64,000 bases of DNA from JAYQKL01 sp049889535 (GTDB taxonomy: Bacteria > Pseudomonadota > Alphaproteobacteria > RS24), in NCBI GenBank assembly GCA_049889535.1, contig JBMHDF010000011.1, positions 93,025-157,024 on the forward strand, written 5' to 3'. The translations under genes were made by a program, and so were the position numbers. Shown piece by piece: positions 43,362 through 52,801 of this stretch. The notes beneath the pieces were generated by a model. That model did no database searches and had not been told where the DNA came from. It saw only the letters and a list, made by a program, of their open reading frames with translations. The first letter of the stretch is position 1, and each line of letters opens with the position of its first letter.

Positions 43362-45407
43362 CTATTCAATACAATCAAAACGAGCCGCAAATTGCATTTT
43401 AACAACAAGCGCCATCAGCAAATTAAAACGATTCCGCCGAATTTCGGCAACATCATCATTAACCATCACATTTTCAAAAAACGCATCTACTGGCGCGCGC
43501 AAAGTCGCCAAATCATCTAAATATGCGGCAAAAGAGTCATAATCACCAATTTCAACAGCCTTAATATTCTCAATTGCCTGATGCAGCTCTTTTTCTGCCT
43601 TATCAGTCAAAAGCGATATATCTATCGCGCCTGATTTATGCTCCGACTTACTCAAAATGCCATGCGCACGGCGAAAAGCGGCAAGAAGGTTTTGCCCATC
43701 ATCACCTGCCAGAAAACCAGCAAGCGCTTTAGCTCTGGCAACCAAATCCACCACATCATCTGCAGATTGCGCAAAAACAGCATCGACAATATCATGCGCA
43801 ATATTTTCTTTATCGCGCAAATAAACCCGCAAACGCCTGCCGACAAATTCAGCAAGGCTTTGCGTCAGCGCGCCATTATCATCATGCCCATGCGCGGCGA
43901 AGCCTTTTTTAAATAATTCACTCAATGAAAGATGGGTTGAGGTCTCCACTAAAATGCGGATAACACCTAATGCCGCCCGGCGCAAAGCGTAAGGGTCCTT
44001 CGAGCCTGTTGGCTTTTCATCAATTGACCAAAAGCCAGTAAGCGTGTCAATTTTATCGGCCAACGCGACCACGCAGCCCTCTATTGTTTCAGGTATCGCA
44101 TCTGAAGGGCCAAGCGGTTTATAATGATCGCGAATTGCCGTCCCCACATCAGCATCAGCAGCATAATAGCCACCCATAATGCCTTGTAATTCGGGGAATT
44201 CATAAACCATACCCGAAACTAAATCGGCTTTAGATAATTCCGCTGCCTGGCTGGCCACATCTGGCTTAGCGCCCATTTGAGCCGCAATCTCTTGCGCCAA
44301 TTGAGTCATGCGCTGGGTTTTTTCTCGCACAGACCCAAGCTTGGCATGGAAAACAATTTTCTCCAATTCAGGCAAGCGGTCTTGCAGTGAGGTCTCGCGG
44401 TCTTTATCCCAGAAAAACTTGCCATCCGCCAGACGCGCGCGCAACACACGCTCATTACCATTGATAATCGCCGCGCCCTTATCTTTTGTCACCATATTGG
44501 CAACCGTAATAAAATAAGGCGCGAGTTTTCCGGTCTTACTGTTTTGCACGGTGAAATATTTTTGATGCGTGCGCATAACCGATGTCAGCACCTCATCTGG
44601 CACTTCCATAAAAGCATCATCAATGCGCCCCATTAAACAAACCGGCCACTCCACCAGCCCTGCAGTTTCTGCCAAAAGCGCATCATCCTCAACCAAAGCC
44701 AGCCCTTGCGCTTTGGCCAAATCCTGCGCTTGGCGCAAAATGTCAGCCCGACGCTTTGCCGGATCAACCTGCACATAGGCTTTCTCCAACAGCGCCACAT
44801 AATCTTGCGGCTGCTTAACTTCTATCGCTTCAGGCGCCATAAAGCGGTGACCATAAGTTTCACCCGCAGCGCGCAACCCGTCTATCTCAAACGAAACCAC
44901 GTCACCATTAAACCGACATAAAATCGCCCGTAAAGGGCGTACCCAGCGCAATGTGCCACAGCCCCAGCGCATGGATTTTGGCCAGCTAAAACCAGCAATT
45001 ACATCAGGCAGCGCCGCGGCAAAAATATCGGCAAGCTCTTGGCCCTGTTGCGTCGTTTCCAAGATATAAAAATCACCCTTAGGATGGTTTTCAACCCGCA
45101 AACCATCGGTGCTATCAAGTCCATTAGCGCGTAAGAAACCCTCTATCGCTTTTTCAGGCGCGTCCAGTTTTGGGCCTTTTTTTTCAATTTTTTGCGCCGA
45201 TGTGCGCACAGGTAAATCATTAATCAACACGGCCAAACGCTGCGGCGCAAAATAGGTTGCCATTGCATTTGGATTTTCCAGCTCAACCCCATTTTGGGAC
45301 AAAATATCACCTAACGCACGCGCCAAATCAGCTGCCGCGCGGGCCTGCATACCAGCAGGGATTTCTTCTGAATAAAGCTCTAAAATAAAATTTGCACGCT
45401 TACTCAT
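43362..45407 (-). CDS. glyS: Glycine-tRNA ligase beta subunit
   Basis: tRNA-binding subunit of the heterotetrameric glycyl-tRNA synthetase. The product is 681 aa from the ATG at 45407, two bases past the glyQ stop. The frame also allows a GTG within glyQ. LLELYSEEIPAGMQ-like FILELYSEEIPAGM, the WPKSMRWG segment, PLRAILCRFNG, the HD-like HAKLGSVREKTQRM and the GFWSIDEKPTGSKDPYALRRAALG stretch (split blocks) are conserved in GlyS. It follows glyQ and precedes ppdK. Confidence 0.97.
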   Translation of the reverse strand: MSKRANFILELYSEEIPAGMQARAAADLARALGDILSQNGVELENPNAMATYFAPQRLAVLINDLPVRTSAQKIEKKGPKLDAPEKAIEGFLRANGLDSTDGLRVENHPKGDFYILETTQQGQELADIFAAALPDVIAGFSWPKSMRWGCGTLRWVRPLRAILCRFNGDVVSFEIDGLRAAGETYGHRFMAPEAIEVKQPQDYVALLEKAYVQVDPAKRRADILRQAQDLAKAQGLALVEDDALLAETAGLVEWPVCLMGRIDDAFMEVPDEVLTSVMRTHQKYFTVQNSKTGKLAPYFITVANMVTKDKGAAIINGNERVLRARLADGKFFWDKDRETSLQDRLPELEKIVFHAKLGSVREKTQRMTQLAQEIAAQMGAKPDVASQAAELSKADLVSGMVYEFPELQGIMGGYYAADADVGTAIRDHYKPLGPSDAIPETIEGCVVALADKIDTLTGFWSIDEKPTGSKDPYALRRAALGVIRILVETSTHLSLSELFKKGFAAHGHDDNGALTQSLAEFVGRRLRVYLRDKENIAHDIVDAVFAQSADDVVDLVARAKALAGFLAGDDGQNLLAAFRRAHGILSKSEHKSGAIDISLLTDKAEKELHQAIENIKAVEIGDYDSFAAYLDDLATLRAPVDAFFENVMVNDDVAEIRRNRFNLLMALVVKMQFAARFDCIE

Positions 45408-45408
45408 A

Positions 45409-46308
45409 TCAGCCACGACCTAATTTTTCTTTCGCCGCTTCGGCTTTTTCTAAGCCCGCAATATAGCCCTCTGCACAGGCCTTTGCTAAGGCACGCACGC
45501 GGCCAATATAGGCCTGCCTTTCAGTAACAGAAATAACCCCACGCGCATCTAATAAGTTGAAATTATGACTGGCTTTCATGCATTGGTCATAGGCTGGCAG
45601 CACCAACCCCTTTTCAACAAGCTGCAAGCATTCTTGCTCGGCATCAGAAAAATGCTGGAACAATATATCCGTGCTGGCCGCTTCAAAATTATAATGCGAG
45701 AACTCGACCTCATTGCGGTGAAACACATCACCATAGGTCACGCCCTGCCCGTTATAATCAAGGTCAAAGCCATTATCGACCCCTTGAATATACATAGCCA
45801 GCCGCTCAATCCCATAGGTCAATTCGCCCGATACCATTTCGACATCAATGCCGCCAACTTGTTGGAAATAGGTGAATTGGGACACTTCCATGCCATCGCA
45901 CCAGACCTCCCAACCCAGACCCCATGCGCCCAATGTCGGGCTTTCCCAATCATCTTCAACAAAGCGAATATCATGTGCCAGCGGGTCAATACCCAAAACT
46001 TTTAGACTGTCCAAATATAATTGCTGAATATTGTCAGGCGAAGGTTTGAGAATAACCTGAAACTGATAATAATGCTGAAAACGATTTGGGTTTTCACCAT
46101 ATCGACCATCTGTTGGGCGTCTTGAGGGTTGCACATAAGCGGCATTCCATTTTTCCGGCCCTAGCGCGCGCAGCACAGTCGCCGGATGAAATGTCCCCGC
46201 CCCCATTTCCATGTCATAGGGTTGCAGAATAACACAGCCTTGTTCCGCCCAATATTTCTGCAGATTTAAGATTAAATCCTGCAAGGAATTTTTTGTCGAT
46301 GCGTTCAT
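45409..46308 (-). CDS. glyQ: Glycine-tRNA ligase alpha subunit
   Basis: Catalytic class II subunit. The product is 299 aa. LQKYWAEQGCVILQPYDMEMGAGTFHPAT, YVQPSRRPTDGRYGENPNR, GWEVWCDGMEVSQFTYFQQVGG and ELTYGIERLAMY (conserved blocks named separately) are unmistakable. The ATG at 46308 is used; a TTG just upstream is not needed. It is the first gene of glyQ-glyS-ppdK. Confidence 0.98.
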   Translation of the reverse strand: MNASTKNSLQDLILNLQKYWAEQGCVILQPYDMEMGAGTFHPATVLRALGPEKWNAAYVQPSRRPTDGRYGENPNRFQHYYQFQVILKPSPDNIQQLYLDSLKVLGIDPLAHDIRFVEDDWESPTLGAWGLGWEVWCDGMEVSQFTYFQQVGGIDVEMVSGELTYGIERLAMYIQGVDNGFDLDYNGQGVTYGDVFHRNEVEFSHYNFEAASTDILFQHFSDAEQECLQLVEKGLVLPAYDQCMKASHNFNLLDARGVISVTERQAYIGRVRALAKACAEGYIAGLEKAEAAKEKLGRG

Positions 46309-46391
46309 CAATTCTATTCCACTTAAGTTTAGGGCAACCTAACCATCTCACGTCACAAATGCAATAATAAAGCTTGTCTCACAGGCTTAGT

Positions 46392-47141
46392 TTACCAAAC
46401 CAACTGCTCCCCATGCCGCAAAACAGACTCAATCTGGGGCTGATAGCTTTTATCCTCCTGATGTAAAACCAGCGGCGATAAAATTTTAAGCGGGGCGCGA
46501 CTATCCCGCCAACCACGAATCAACACTCTTTTGGCCAGCGTCCCCGCAAATGGCACAATCGGCAATATCTCAACCCCGCCCAATCGCGGTGTCATTGCAG
46601 CCAGCAATTCAGGCAAAGCCTCTGGCACATGAATAAAAGTCAGGCATCCATTGGCTTTCAATAAGCTCACCCCGCGCTTTACCCAAATTGCCAGCGTGTC
46701 TGGTTTTGCCATATGTGCTTTTTCTTTATGCTCATTTGGCGGGGACGGCTTTTGCGTGGTGGCATAAAATGGCGGATTGGCAAAAACCTGGTCACACGGC
46801 ACCTTTTGCGCCCATTTTGAAAAAGGGGCATGAATATCCTGCTCGACAAACTGAATATCTGACAGCTTATTTTGCTTTATATTTTGCTGGGCATTTTGTT
46901 GAGCGAGGGCAATAGATGGTGCGTCTGTATCATAGCCAGTGATGGAGATGTCGGGCAGGCGCGCCGCCAAACAAAGGCTGGCCACACCAACACCGCAACC
47001 AAGCTCGGCAATTTGCATGTTAGGTGTTGCCGATATGGAGGCGGCCAGCAGCACCGCATCTATCCCACTGCGATGACCTTTTGCCGGCTGGTTAATCAGC
47101 AATTTACCACCCAAAAAGCCATCTTGCGTGATGTTGTTCAT
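46392..47141 (-). CDS. TrmN6/YfiC-like methyltransferase (small MTS domain)
   Basis: The product is 249 aa and SAM-dependent. The nucleotide loop IAELGCGVGVASLCLAARL and the N6-adenine-type catalytic motif ANPPFY place it near tRNA1(Val) (adenine-37-N6)-methyltransferase. N-terminal LLINQPAKGHRSGIDAVLLAAS is the MTS/YfiC-specific substrate segment. AAAGGG precedes the ATG. It is divergent from the polyprenyl synthase across 114 bases. The exact target is inferred from family only. Confidence 0.85.
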   Translation of the reverse strand: MNNITQDGFLGGKLLINQPAKGHRSGIDAVLLAASISATPNMQIAELGCGVGVASLCLAARLPDISITGYDTDAPSIALAQQNAQQNIKQNKLSDIQFVEQDIHAPFSKWAQKVPCDQVFANPPFYATTQKPSPPNEHKEKAHMAKPDTLAIWVKRGVSLLKANGCLTFIHVPEALPELLAAMTPRLGGVEILPIVPFAGTLAKRVLIRGWRDSRAPLKILSPLVLHQEDKSYQPQIESVLRHGEQLVW

Positions 47142-47255
47142 TTTTGCCCTTTAGCTTTGTGACTGATGATGAAAATATGACGCACCTACAAAAACTTGCC
47201 AGAGCGCGTCGCTTCCCTCTATAAGTTTAACATAATCAAATGATGAAGCGAATGC

Positions 47256-48263
47256 ATGTCTAAAATTGCAAAAATATTGCCCAAATCAGATAATCCCTAT
47301 GATGGATTGCGCGCTTTGGTGGCCGATGAGATGAAACATGTATCTCAACTCATCAACGAAAAAATGTCATCAGATGAAAGCACCATTCCAGATATTGGGG
47401 AACATATTACAAAGGCAGGTGGCAAGCGGCTTCGGCCAATGTTAACGCTTGCCTCAGCACATTTGTGTCAGTATGAAGGTCGCGACCATATTGCGCTGGC
47501 AGCAGCCGTTGAGCTGATGCACACAGCGACTTTATTGCATGATGATGTTGTTGATGAAAGCGATATGCGGCGCGGTATGGCCACCTCACGCCTAAATTGG
47601 GGCAATGCTGCCAGTGTCTTGGTTGGCGATTTCATGCTGGGTCAGGCCTTTAAACTCATGGTCGCAACAGGCAGCTTAGAAGCTTTAGATGTTCTGTCCA
47701 ATGCAGCCGCTGTCATTGCGGAGGGCGAGGTCATGCAGCTTGCCGCGATGAACAAGATTGATATTTCCAACACGATTTATATGAAAGTCATTGAAGCAAA
47801 AACCGCCGCGCTTTTTGCTTCTGCAACAGAGGTCGGCGCCGTGATTGCAGGCCAAGACAAAACCACCCGCAATGCATTGGCCTCTTATGGGCGCAATCTT
47901 GGCATTGCGTTTCAACTCGCTGACGATGCGTTGGATTATAGTGACGCGCGTAAAACAGGTAAAAATATTGGTGATGATTTCCGTGAAGGCAAAGTCACCC
48001 TGCCCGTTTCGCTCGCTTATGAAAAAGCGGATGCACCCGAACGCGCCTTTTGGCAGCGCACCTTCCAAGAGAAAAATCAACAATCCGGCGACCTTGAGCA
48101 AGCTATTGAATTAATGGAAAAACACCAGACCATTGAGTTGACTCTCCACCGTGCGCGCGAATTCGGACACATGGCACTGGATGCGCTGGCTATTTTTCCA
48201 GACACACCCTATCGTAAATCCATGCTGGATATTGTCGCTTTTTGCATTCAACGCACGCACTAA
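47256..48263 (+). CDS. ispB: Long-chain (octa/decaprenyl) diphosphate synthase
   Basis: Makes the side chain of ubiquinone. The product is 335 aa. The first aspartate-rich motif is the long-chain form LLHDDVVDESDMRRG, with two residues between the Asp pairs, and the second is FQLADDALDYSD. GGKRLRPMLTLASA and KTAALFASATEVGA are typical. Two prenyl synthases therefore coexist in the window: this long-chain enzyme and the short-chain one in the dxs cluster. The Shine-Dalgarno is weak. Confidence 0.93.
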   Translation: MSKIAKILPKSDNPYDGLRALVADEMKHVSQLINEKMSSDESTIPDIGEHITKAGGKRLRPMLTLASAHLCQYEGRDHIALAAAVELMHTATLLHDDVVDESDMRRGMATSRLNWGNAASVLVGDFMLGQAFKLMVATGSLEALDVLSNAAAVIAEGEVMQLAAMNKIDISNTIYMKVIEAKTAALFASATEVGAVIAGQDKTTRNALASYGRNLGIAFQLADDALDYSDARKTGKNIGDDFREGKVTLPVSLAYEKADAPERAFWQRTFQEKNQQSGDLEQAIELMEKHQTIELTLHRAREFGHMALDALAIFPDTPYRKSMLDIVAFCIQRTH

Positions 48264-48272
48264 GCGCGGGCT

Positions 48273-49142
48273 TCAAACAGCGCTCAAGCTGGCCGAAACC
48301 ACAAACGCATCTGGATATTTATCGCGAAGTTGTTTGACAGCCTGATTGGCCATTTCCTGATCAGCATAAAGCCCAAAACACGTTGCCCCACTACCTGACA
48401 TAGACGCTGTTAAGGCTTGGGTTTTCTCAATCTGCGCTATCATCTCGTCAATTTCAGGGGCGAAGGCCCGCGCAGGCTCGAGTAAATCATTACCCTGCGC
48501 CTTAATATACGCCACCACATCAGACAGCGTTTCAAAACCAGCCGGACAATCCAACGCACCTATTGGGTCATTATCATTGCGCCCAAGTGCGGAAAAAACC
48601 GGCGCAGTCGGCATCGAAATGCCCGAATTAACCAACACAATAGAACAGCTCGGAAAAGCCGCAAGCTGCGTGATATGCTCGCCGCGCTGGCGCATAAAAC
48701 AAGGTTTAGCATGAACACAAACCGGCACATCAGACCCAAGCGCCAGCCCTATTTCTGCTAGCTCTAAATCCGTTAAACCCAAAGCCCAAAGCGCGTTTAA
48801 GGCGCGCAACATCGCGCCAGCATCACTCGACCCACCCCCCAAACCTGCCGCGACTGGCAGGTTTTTTTCAATCTCAAGACTGACACCCTGGCGCGTCTTA
48901 ACATGCTTTTGCAATAATTTTGTAGCCCTGAAAAAACTCAATTCTGCTTCTGGTATATCCGCAAGTTTTGCCGCAAAAGGTCCATTTATCGTGGCTTTTA
49001 TCTCTGGATTGGTCTGCGCTTTTATATGGTCACCATAATCAGCAAACGCCACCAAACTGGTTAAATTATGATAGCCATCGGCGCGACGGTCATGTACCCG
49101 AAGGGTAAGATTAACTTTCGCAAATGCGGTCTGAGCAATCAT
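48273..49142 (-). CDS. ispE: 4-diphosphocytidyl-2-C-methyl-D-erythritol kinase
   Basis: GHMP kinase of the non-mevalonate pathway. The product is 289 aa. AFAKVNLTLRVHDRRADGYHNL at the start, the ATP loop LPVAAGLGGGSSDAGA near residue 95, LGSDVPVC and the C-terminal SMSGSGATCFGLY are the diagnostic blocks. It converges on the polyprenyl synthase with a 9-base gap and follows the TPR gene by 22 bases. Confidence 0.96.
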   Translation of the reverse strand: MIAQTAFAKVNLTLRVHDRRADGYHNLTSLVAFADYGDHIKAQTNPEIKATINGPFAAKLADIPEAELSFFRATKLLQKHVKTRQGVSLEIEKNLPVAAGLGGGSSDAGAMLRALNALWALGLTDLELAEIGLALGSDVPVCVHAKPCFMRQRGEHITQLAAFPSCSIVLVNSGISMPTAPVFSALGRNDNDPIGALDCPAGFETLSDVVAYIKAQGNDLLEPARAFAPEIDEMIAQIEKTQALTASMSGSGATCFGLYADQEMANQAVKQLRDKYPDAFVVSASLSAV

Positions 49143-49164
49143 AGCTTGTCCAATTTATATTAAT

Positions 49165-50937
49165 TTAGAGCGCCGGTTTTTCACCAGAAAATTCTTCATA
49201 GACACCCAAATCAATTTTTTTCAGAATTTTTTCTCGTGTTGCGTCTGATATATCAAGCGTTAAGGTACGCTGCCAATGATACCGCGCTTCATATTCGCGC
49301 CCAGCCTGCCATAAAGCATCCCCCAAATGATCCATAATCTCTGCTTCATCAGGTAAAATCATCACCGCATGTTCAAGCAAACGAACCGCCTTATCAAACT
49401 CACCCAAGCGATAAAAAGCCCAGCCAAGACTATCAATAAAATACCCATTATTCGGCTCAGCCTGCACAGCCTTTTCGACCATTGCCAAGCCTTGATTGAC
49501 ATTCTCACCATTATCAATCCAGCTATAGCCGAGATAATTTAATACATATGGCCGATTGTCAGATAGCTCCACAGCTTTTAATAAATCACGCTCAGCCGCT
49601 GGCCAATATCCTAATTGCTCGCGCACAATGCCGCGCCCATAAAATAATTCCCAATCTGCAGCCTTGACTGTTTCAAGTTGCTCAATCAACCAATTATAAT
49701 TTATTTCGGCCTGCTCATAGGCCTCTTGTCGGCGCAACATATCCGCCAAAACCTTCACAAGGAAAAAGTTCTGATTATCAAGCTTTGCGGTTTCCAATAG
49801 AAAAATCGCCCTTTGGGTTTCTTCTTTGGCTTCGTGCAACAAAGCGATAGAGGCCGTAATCAAATCTTTATAATAAGGTGCCTGGTTTGGTTCTTGCAGC
49901 ATAGCCTCATAAAGCGCAATCGCTTCATCATAATCTTTATTATCGGCCAGCGCCTCTGCCAGCGCCATCACCACCCGGCGCTCATTAGGCAAAAGCCAAT
50001 GCGCAAAGCGGGCATATTTCATGGCTTGGATTGTCTGGTCAGACACACCAAGCGCAGATATTGCAGCCATGGCTTGCGCCACCGCTTTTTGCGGGGTCAC
50101 GCGCACAGGGTCAGTCATAGGAGACTGCAAAACAGGCTTCACATAGCGATAAACCGCATGATGTGGATTTTGCCCGCCAATAGCGCTAAAAAAAGTGTCA
50201 CGCTTTTGCGAAAAATCATATCGATGCAAAAAGAAAACATAATCCAGCGCGTGGTCAATATTGGGAAACCCATATTGGCGACCAATTTGGCGATATAATG
50301 CCTCTGCTTCCTCAATGGACGCCTTATACTCATAAAAAAGCGCCAGATTACGCAGACCGATAGAGGCATAATCTTCTTGCTGTTGCAATTTTTCAATGAC
50401 AGCTTCTACCGCCTGTGTGTCGCCGAGTGCATCATATGCCCAAAGTTGAATGATAAAACCCAAAACGCCTGCCGCATTTTTAGAGGGCAGCATTTGTGCA
50501 TGCAGTAATGCCTCTTGCCAGTCATTTTTACGCAGAGCCTGCGTTGCCAATAAGGTTTGCACAATCTCATCATGCGGGTAATCCGCCATTAGATTTTGCG
50601 CATGGGCATGAGCCTCTGCCATTTCGCCCAACTCAATATAGCTGTCCATCAGCCGCGCCATAATATCGGTATTTGCGGGTTGGATTTTATGAGCGCGCTG
50701 ATAATAAATAATCATGGCGGGCAGGTCGTTTTCGCGCTCGGCAAAATCCGCGGCCAATAAAGCCCCCTCTAATGATGAAGTCGGCGTGATAGAGACTGCG
50801 GGGCGATAATGCGAAGCCAAATAAGACCACAGATAAAGACTGCTCAGGCATAATAGCCCCAGCAAGAAGGGCAATTTGTTTTGCGCAGGCAGTTTCAGCC
50901 TATTCAGGGAAAGTAAATTTACCAAAGAGCGAAACAT
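49165..50937 (-). CDS. Membrane-anchored tetratricopeptide-repeat protein
   Basis: The product is 590 aa. One N-terminal membrane segment (LPFLLGLLCLSSLYLWSYL, about residues 22-40) is followed by an array of TPR units. Clear examples are AADFAERENDLPAMIIYYQRAHKIQPANTD and DYDEAIALYEAMLQEPNQAP, and later VLNYLGYSWIDNGENVNQGLAMVEKAVQAEPNNG and SLGWAFYRLGEFDKAVRLLEHAV (each made of shorter TPR signatures). It probably acts in the periplasm as a scaffold; no enzyme motif is seen. It begins near the ETF-QO stop. The ATG at 50937 is preferred over GTG codons just after that stop, but none has a good Shine-Dalgarno. Confidence 0.82.
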   Translation of the reverse strand: MFRSLVNLLSLNRLKLPAQNKLPFLLGLLCLSSLYLWSYLASHYRPAVSITPTSSLEGALLAADFAERENDLPAMIIYYQRAHKIQPANTDIMARLMDSYIELGEMAEAHAHAQNLMADYPHDEIVQTLLATQALRKNDWQEALLHAQMLPSKNAAGVLGFIIQLWAYDALGDTQAVEAVIEKLQQQEDYASIGLRNLALFYEYKASIEEAEALYRQIGRQYGFPNIDHALDYVFFLHRYDFSQKRDTFFSAIGGQNPHHAVYRYVKPVLQSPMTDPVRVTPQKAVAQAMAAISALGVSDQTIQAMKYARFAHWLLPNERRVVMALAEALADNKDYDEAIALYEAMLQEPNQAPYYKDLITASIALLHEAKEETQRAIFLLETAKLDNQNFFLVKVLADMLRRQEAYEQAEINYNWLIEQLETVKAADWELFYGRGIVREQLGYWPAAERDLLKAVELSDNRPYVLNYLGYSWIDNGENVNQGLAMVEKAVQAEPNNGYFIDSLGWAFYRLGEFDKAVRLLEHAVMILPDEAEIMDHLGDALWQAGREYEARYHWQRTLTLDISDATREKILKKIDLGVYEEFSGEKPAL

Positions 50938-50955
50938 GCGCGCCAAAACCACCAC

Positions 50956-52665
50956 CTACATATTCGGGTAGTTTGGTCCACCAGCACCCTCAGGCACAAC
51001 CCAATTAATATTTTGGCTCGGACATTTAATATCGCAGGTTTTGCAATGCACACAATTTTGCGCATTGATTTGCAAGCGCGGGCTGCCCTCTTCTTCTCCG
51101 ACAATTTCATACACACCCGCCGGACAATAACGCTGGGCTGGCTCATCATAATCAGCCAAATTCACCTCAATGGGCACATTGGCATCTTTTAATGTCAAAT
51201 GCGCTGGCTGATCCTCTTCATGATTAGTAGCCGATAAAAATACTGAAGATAATTTATCAAACGAAACGACGCCATCAGGCTTTGGATAATCAATTTTTGG
51301 GCAATCTGCTGCTTTTTTCAAACACGCATGGTCTGGCTTGCCATGGCTGATGGTAAAAGGCAACCCAATGCCAAGTGTGCGCATCCACACCTCAACCCCA
51401 CCCAGCATGGTGCCGATGAAATTGCCGAATTTAGACAAAAGCGGCTTCACATTGCGTACTTTTTTCAGCTCTTTATAAATATCCGAGCTTTCATAGGCCG
51501 TTTGATAGGCGTTTAATTCATCATATGAACGCCCTTCTGATAGCGCATCAAAAGCGGCTTGGGCGGCCAAAATACCAGACTCAATCGCGTTATGGCTGCC
51601 TTTAATGCGCGGCACATTGACAAAACCAGCCGCACAGCCAAGCAAGGCACCGCCTGGAAATGTTAATTTTGGTACAGATTGGAAACCGCCTTCTGTAATG
51701 GCGCGCGCCCCATAAGAAATCCGCTTACCACCTTCAAGCAGCTCCCGAATCTTAGGGTGCATTTTAAATCGTTGGAATTCATCATAGGGCGATAAATGCG
51801 GGTTTTCGTAATTGAGGTGTGTCACAAACCCAATGGAAACAAATTGCTCGCCAAAATGATAGAGCCAGGAACCACCGCCTGTGCGATTGTCGAGCGGCCA
51901 ACCGAGTGTGTGCTGCACAAAGCCCGGCTCGTGCTTTTCAGGCGCAACCTGCCACAGCTCTTTAATACCTATACCGTATTTTTGGAAATCTGAGTTCTTG
52001 TCCAATTCAAAATGCTCAATCATCGCTTTAGACAAAGAACCGCGTGCGCCTTCTGCCAAAAATGTATATTTCGCTAAAAGCTCCATGCCGGGCATCCAGC
52101 CATCTTTTTTCTCACCCTCTTTGGAAACCCCCATATCCCCAGTCGCCACACCACGCACAGCACCATTATCATCGAATAAAATCTCGGCGGCGGCAAAACC
52201 TGGATACACTTCAACCCCTAGCGCCTCTGCTTGCTCTGCCAACCAGCGCGCCACATTACCCAAGCTGGCAATGTAATTGCCATGATTTTTCATCAAAGGT
52301 GGCAGGGCAAAATTAGGTATGGGGAGCGCGCCTGTTTCGCTGAGCCATAAAAAACGATCTTTCGTTACTTCTGTTTCAAGTGGCGCACCTTTTTCTTTCC
52401 AATCAGGAAATAAACGCGACAGGCCACGCGGGTCAATCACCGCGCCTGATAATATATGCGCGCCAATTTCTGACCCTTTTTCGAGAACACAAACAGAGAC
52501 CTCTTCGCCTTTTTCAGCCGCGAGTTGTTTAAGATGAATTGCCGCCGACAGACCCGCAGGCCCACCTCCAACAATCACCACATCATATTCCATGCTCTCG
52601 CGCTCTTCAGGTGCTAAAACCCAACCTTGACGTGCATTGACTTTATTCACAGCATTATCAGACAT
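50956..52665 (-). CDS. Electron transfer flavoprotein-ubiquinone oxidoreductase
   Basis: Membrane-associated flavo-iron-sulfur enzyme that passes electrons from ETF (fatty-acid and amino-acid oxidation) to ubiquinone. The product is 569 aa. The FAD loop VVIVGGGPAGLSAAIHL is at 29-45. SGAVIDPRGL, GTGGGSWLYHFGEQ-like RTGGGSWLYHFGEQ and GCAAGFVNVPRIKGSHNA follow. The C-terminal ferredoxin-like segment has CVHCKTCDIKCPSQNINW and ends PEGAGGPNYPNM. AGGGG precedes the ATG. An array of CTAAAT repeats lies just upstream. No etfAB genes are in the window. Confidence 0.96.
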   Translation of the reverse strand: MSDNAVNKVNARQGWVLAPEERESMEYDVVIVGGGPAGLSAAIHLKQLAAEKGEEVSVCVLEKGSEIGAHILSGAVIDPRGLSRLFPDWKEKGAPLETEVTKDRFLWLSETGALPIPNFALPPLMKNHGNYIASLGNVARWLAEQAEALGVEVYPGFAAAEILFDDNGAVRGVATGDMGVSKEGEKKDGWMPGMELLAKYTFLAEGARGSLSKAMIEHFELDKNSDFQKYGIGIKELWQVAPEKHEPGFVQHTLGWPLDNRTGGGSWLYHFGEQFVSIGFVTHLNYENPHLSPYDEFQRFKMHPKIRELLEGGKRISYGARAITEGGFQSVPKLTFPGGALLGCAAGFVNVPRIKGSHNAIESGILAAQAAFDALSEGRSYDELNAYQTAYESSDIYKELKKVRNVKPLLSKFGNFIGTMLGGVEVWMRTLGIGLPFTISHGKPDHACLKKAADCPKIDYPKPDGVVSFDKLSSVFLSATNHEEDQPAHLTLKDANVPIEVNLADYDEPAQRYCPAGVYEIVGEEEGSPRLQINAQNCVHCKTCDIKCPSQNINWVVPEGAGGPNYPNM

Positions 52666-52674
52666 AATTTTCCC

Positions 52675-52712
52675 CTAAATACGATTTAGACCATATTTAG
52701 CACACAATTTAG
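52675..52712. repeat. CTAAAT/ATTTAG repeat array upstream of ETF-QO
   Basis: In the 136-base divergent gap, ATTTAG occurs at 52684, 52695 and 52707 (spacings 11 and 12). CTAAAT at 52675-52680 forms an inverted repeat with the first copy across ACG. Seen from ETF-QO these are three CTAAAT copies spaced by about one helical turn, 15-45 bases before its start. Possible operator or promoter elements; no matching known regulator is recognised. Confidence 0.5.
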
Positions 52713-52801
52713 CGCGATAAATGTTAAAAATAAGAGGAATCACTGAATCGAGACAATTTATCGCCCCTATGCCGTTATTGCCTATTTGTTAGAGATTTAT
52801 C

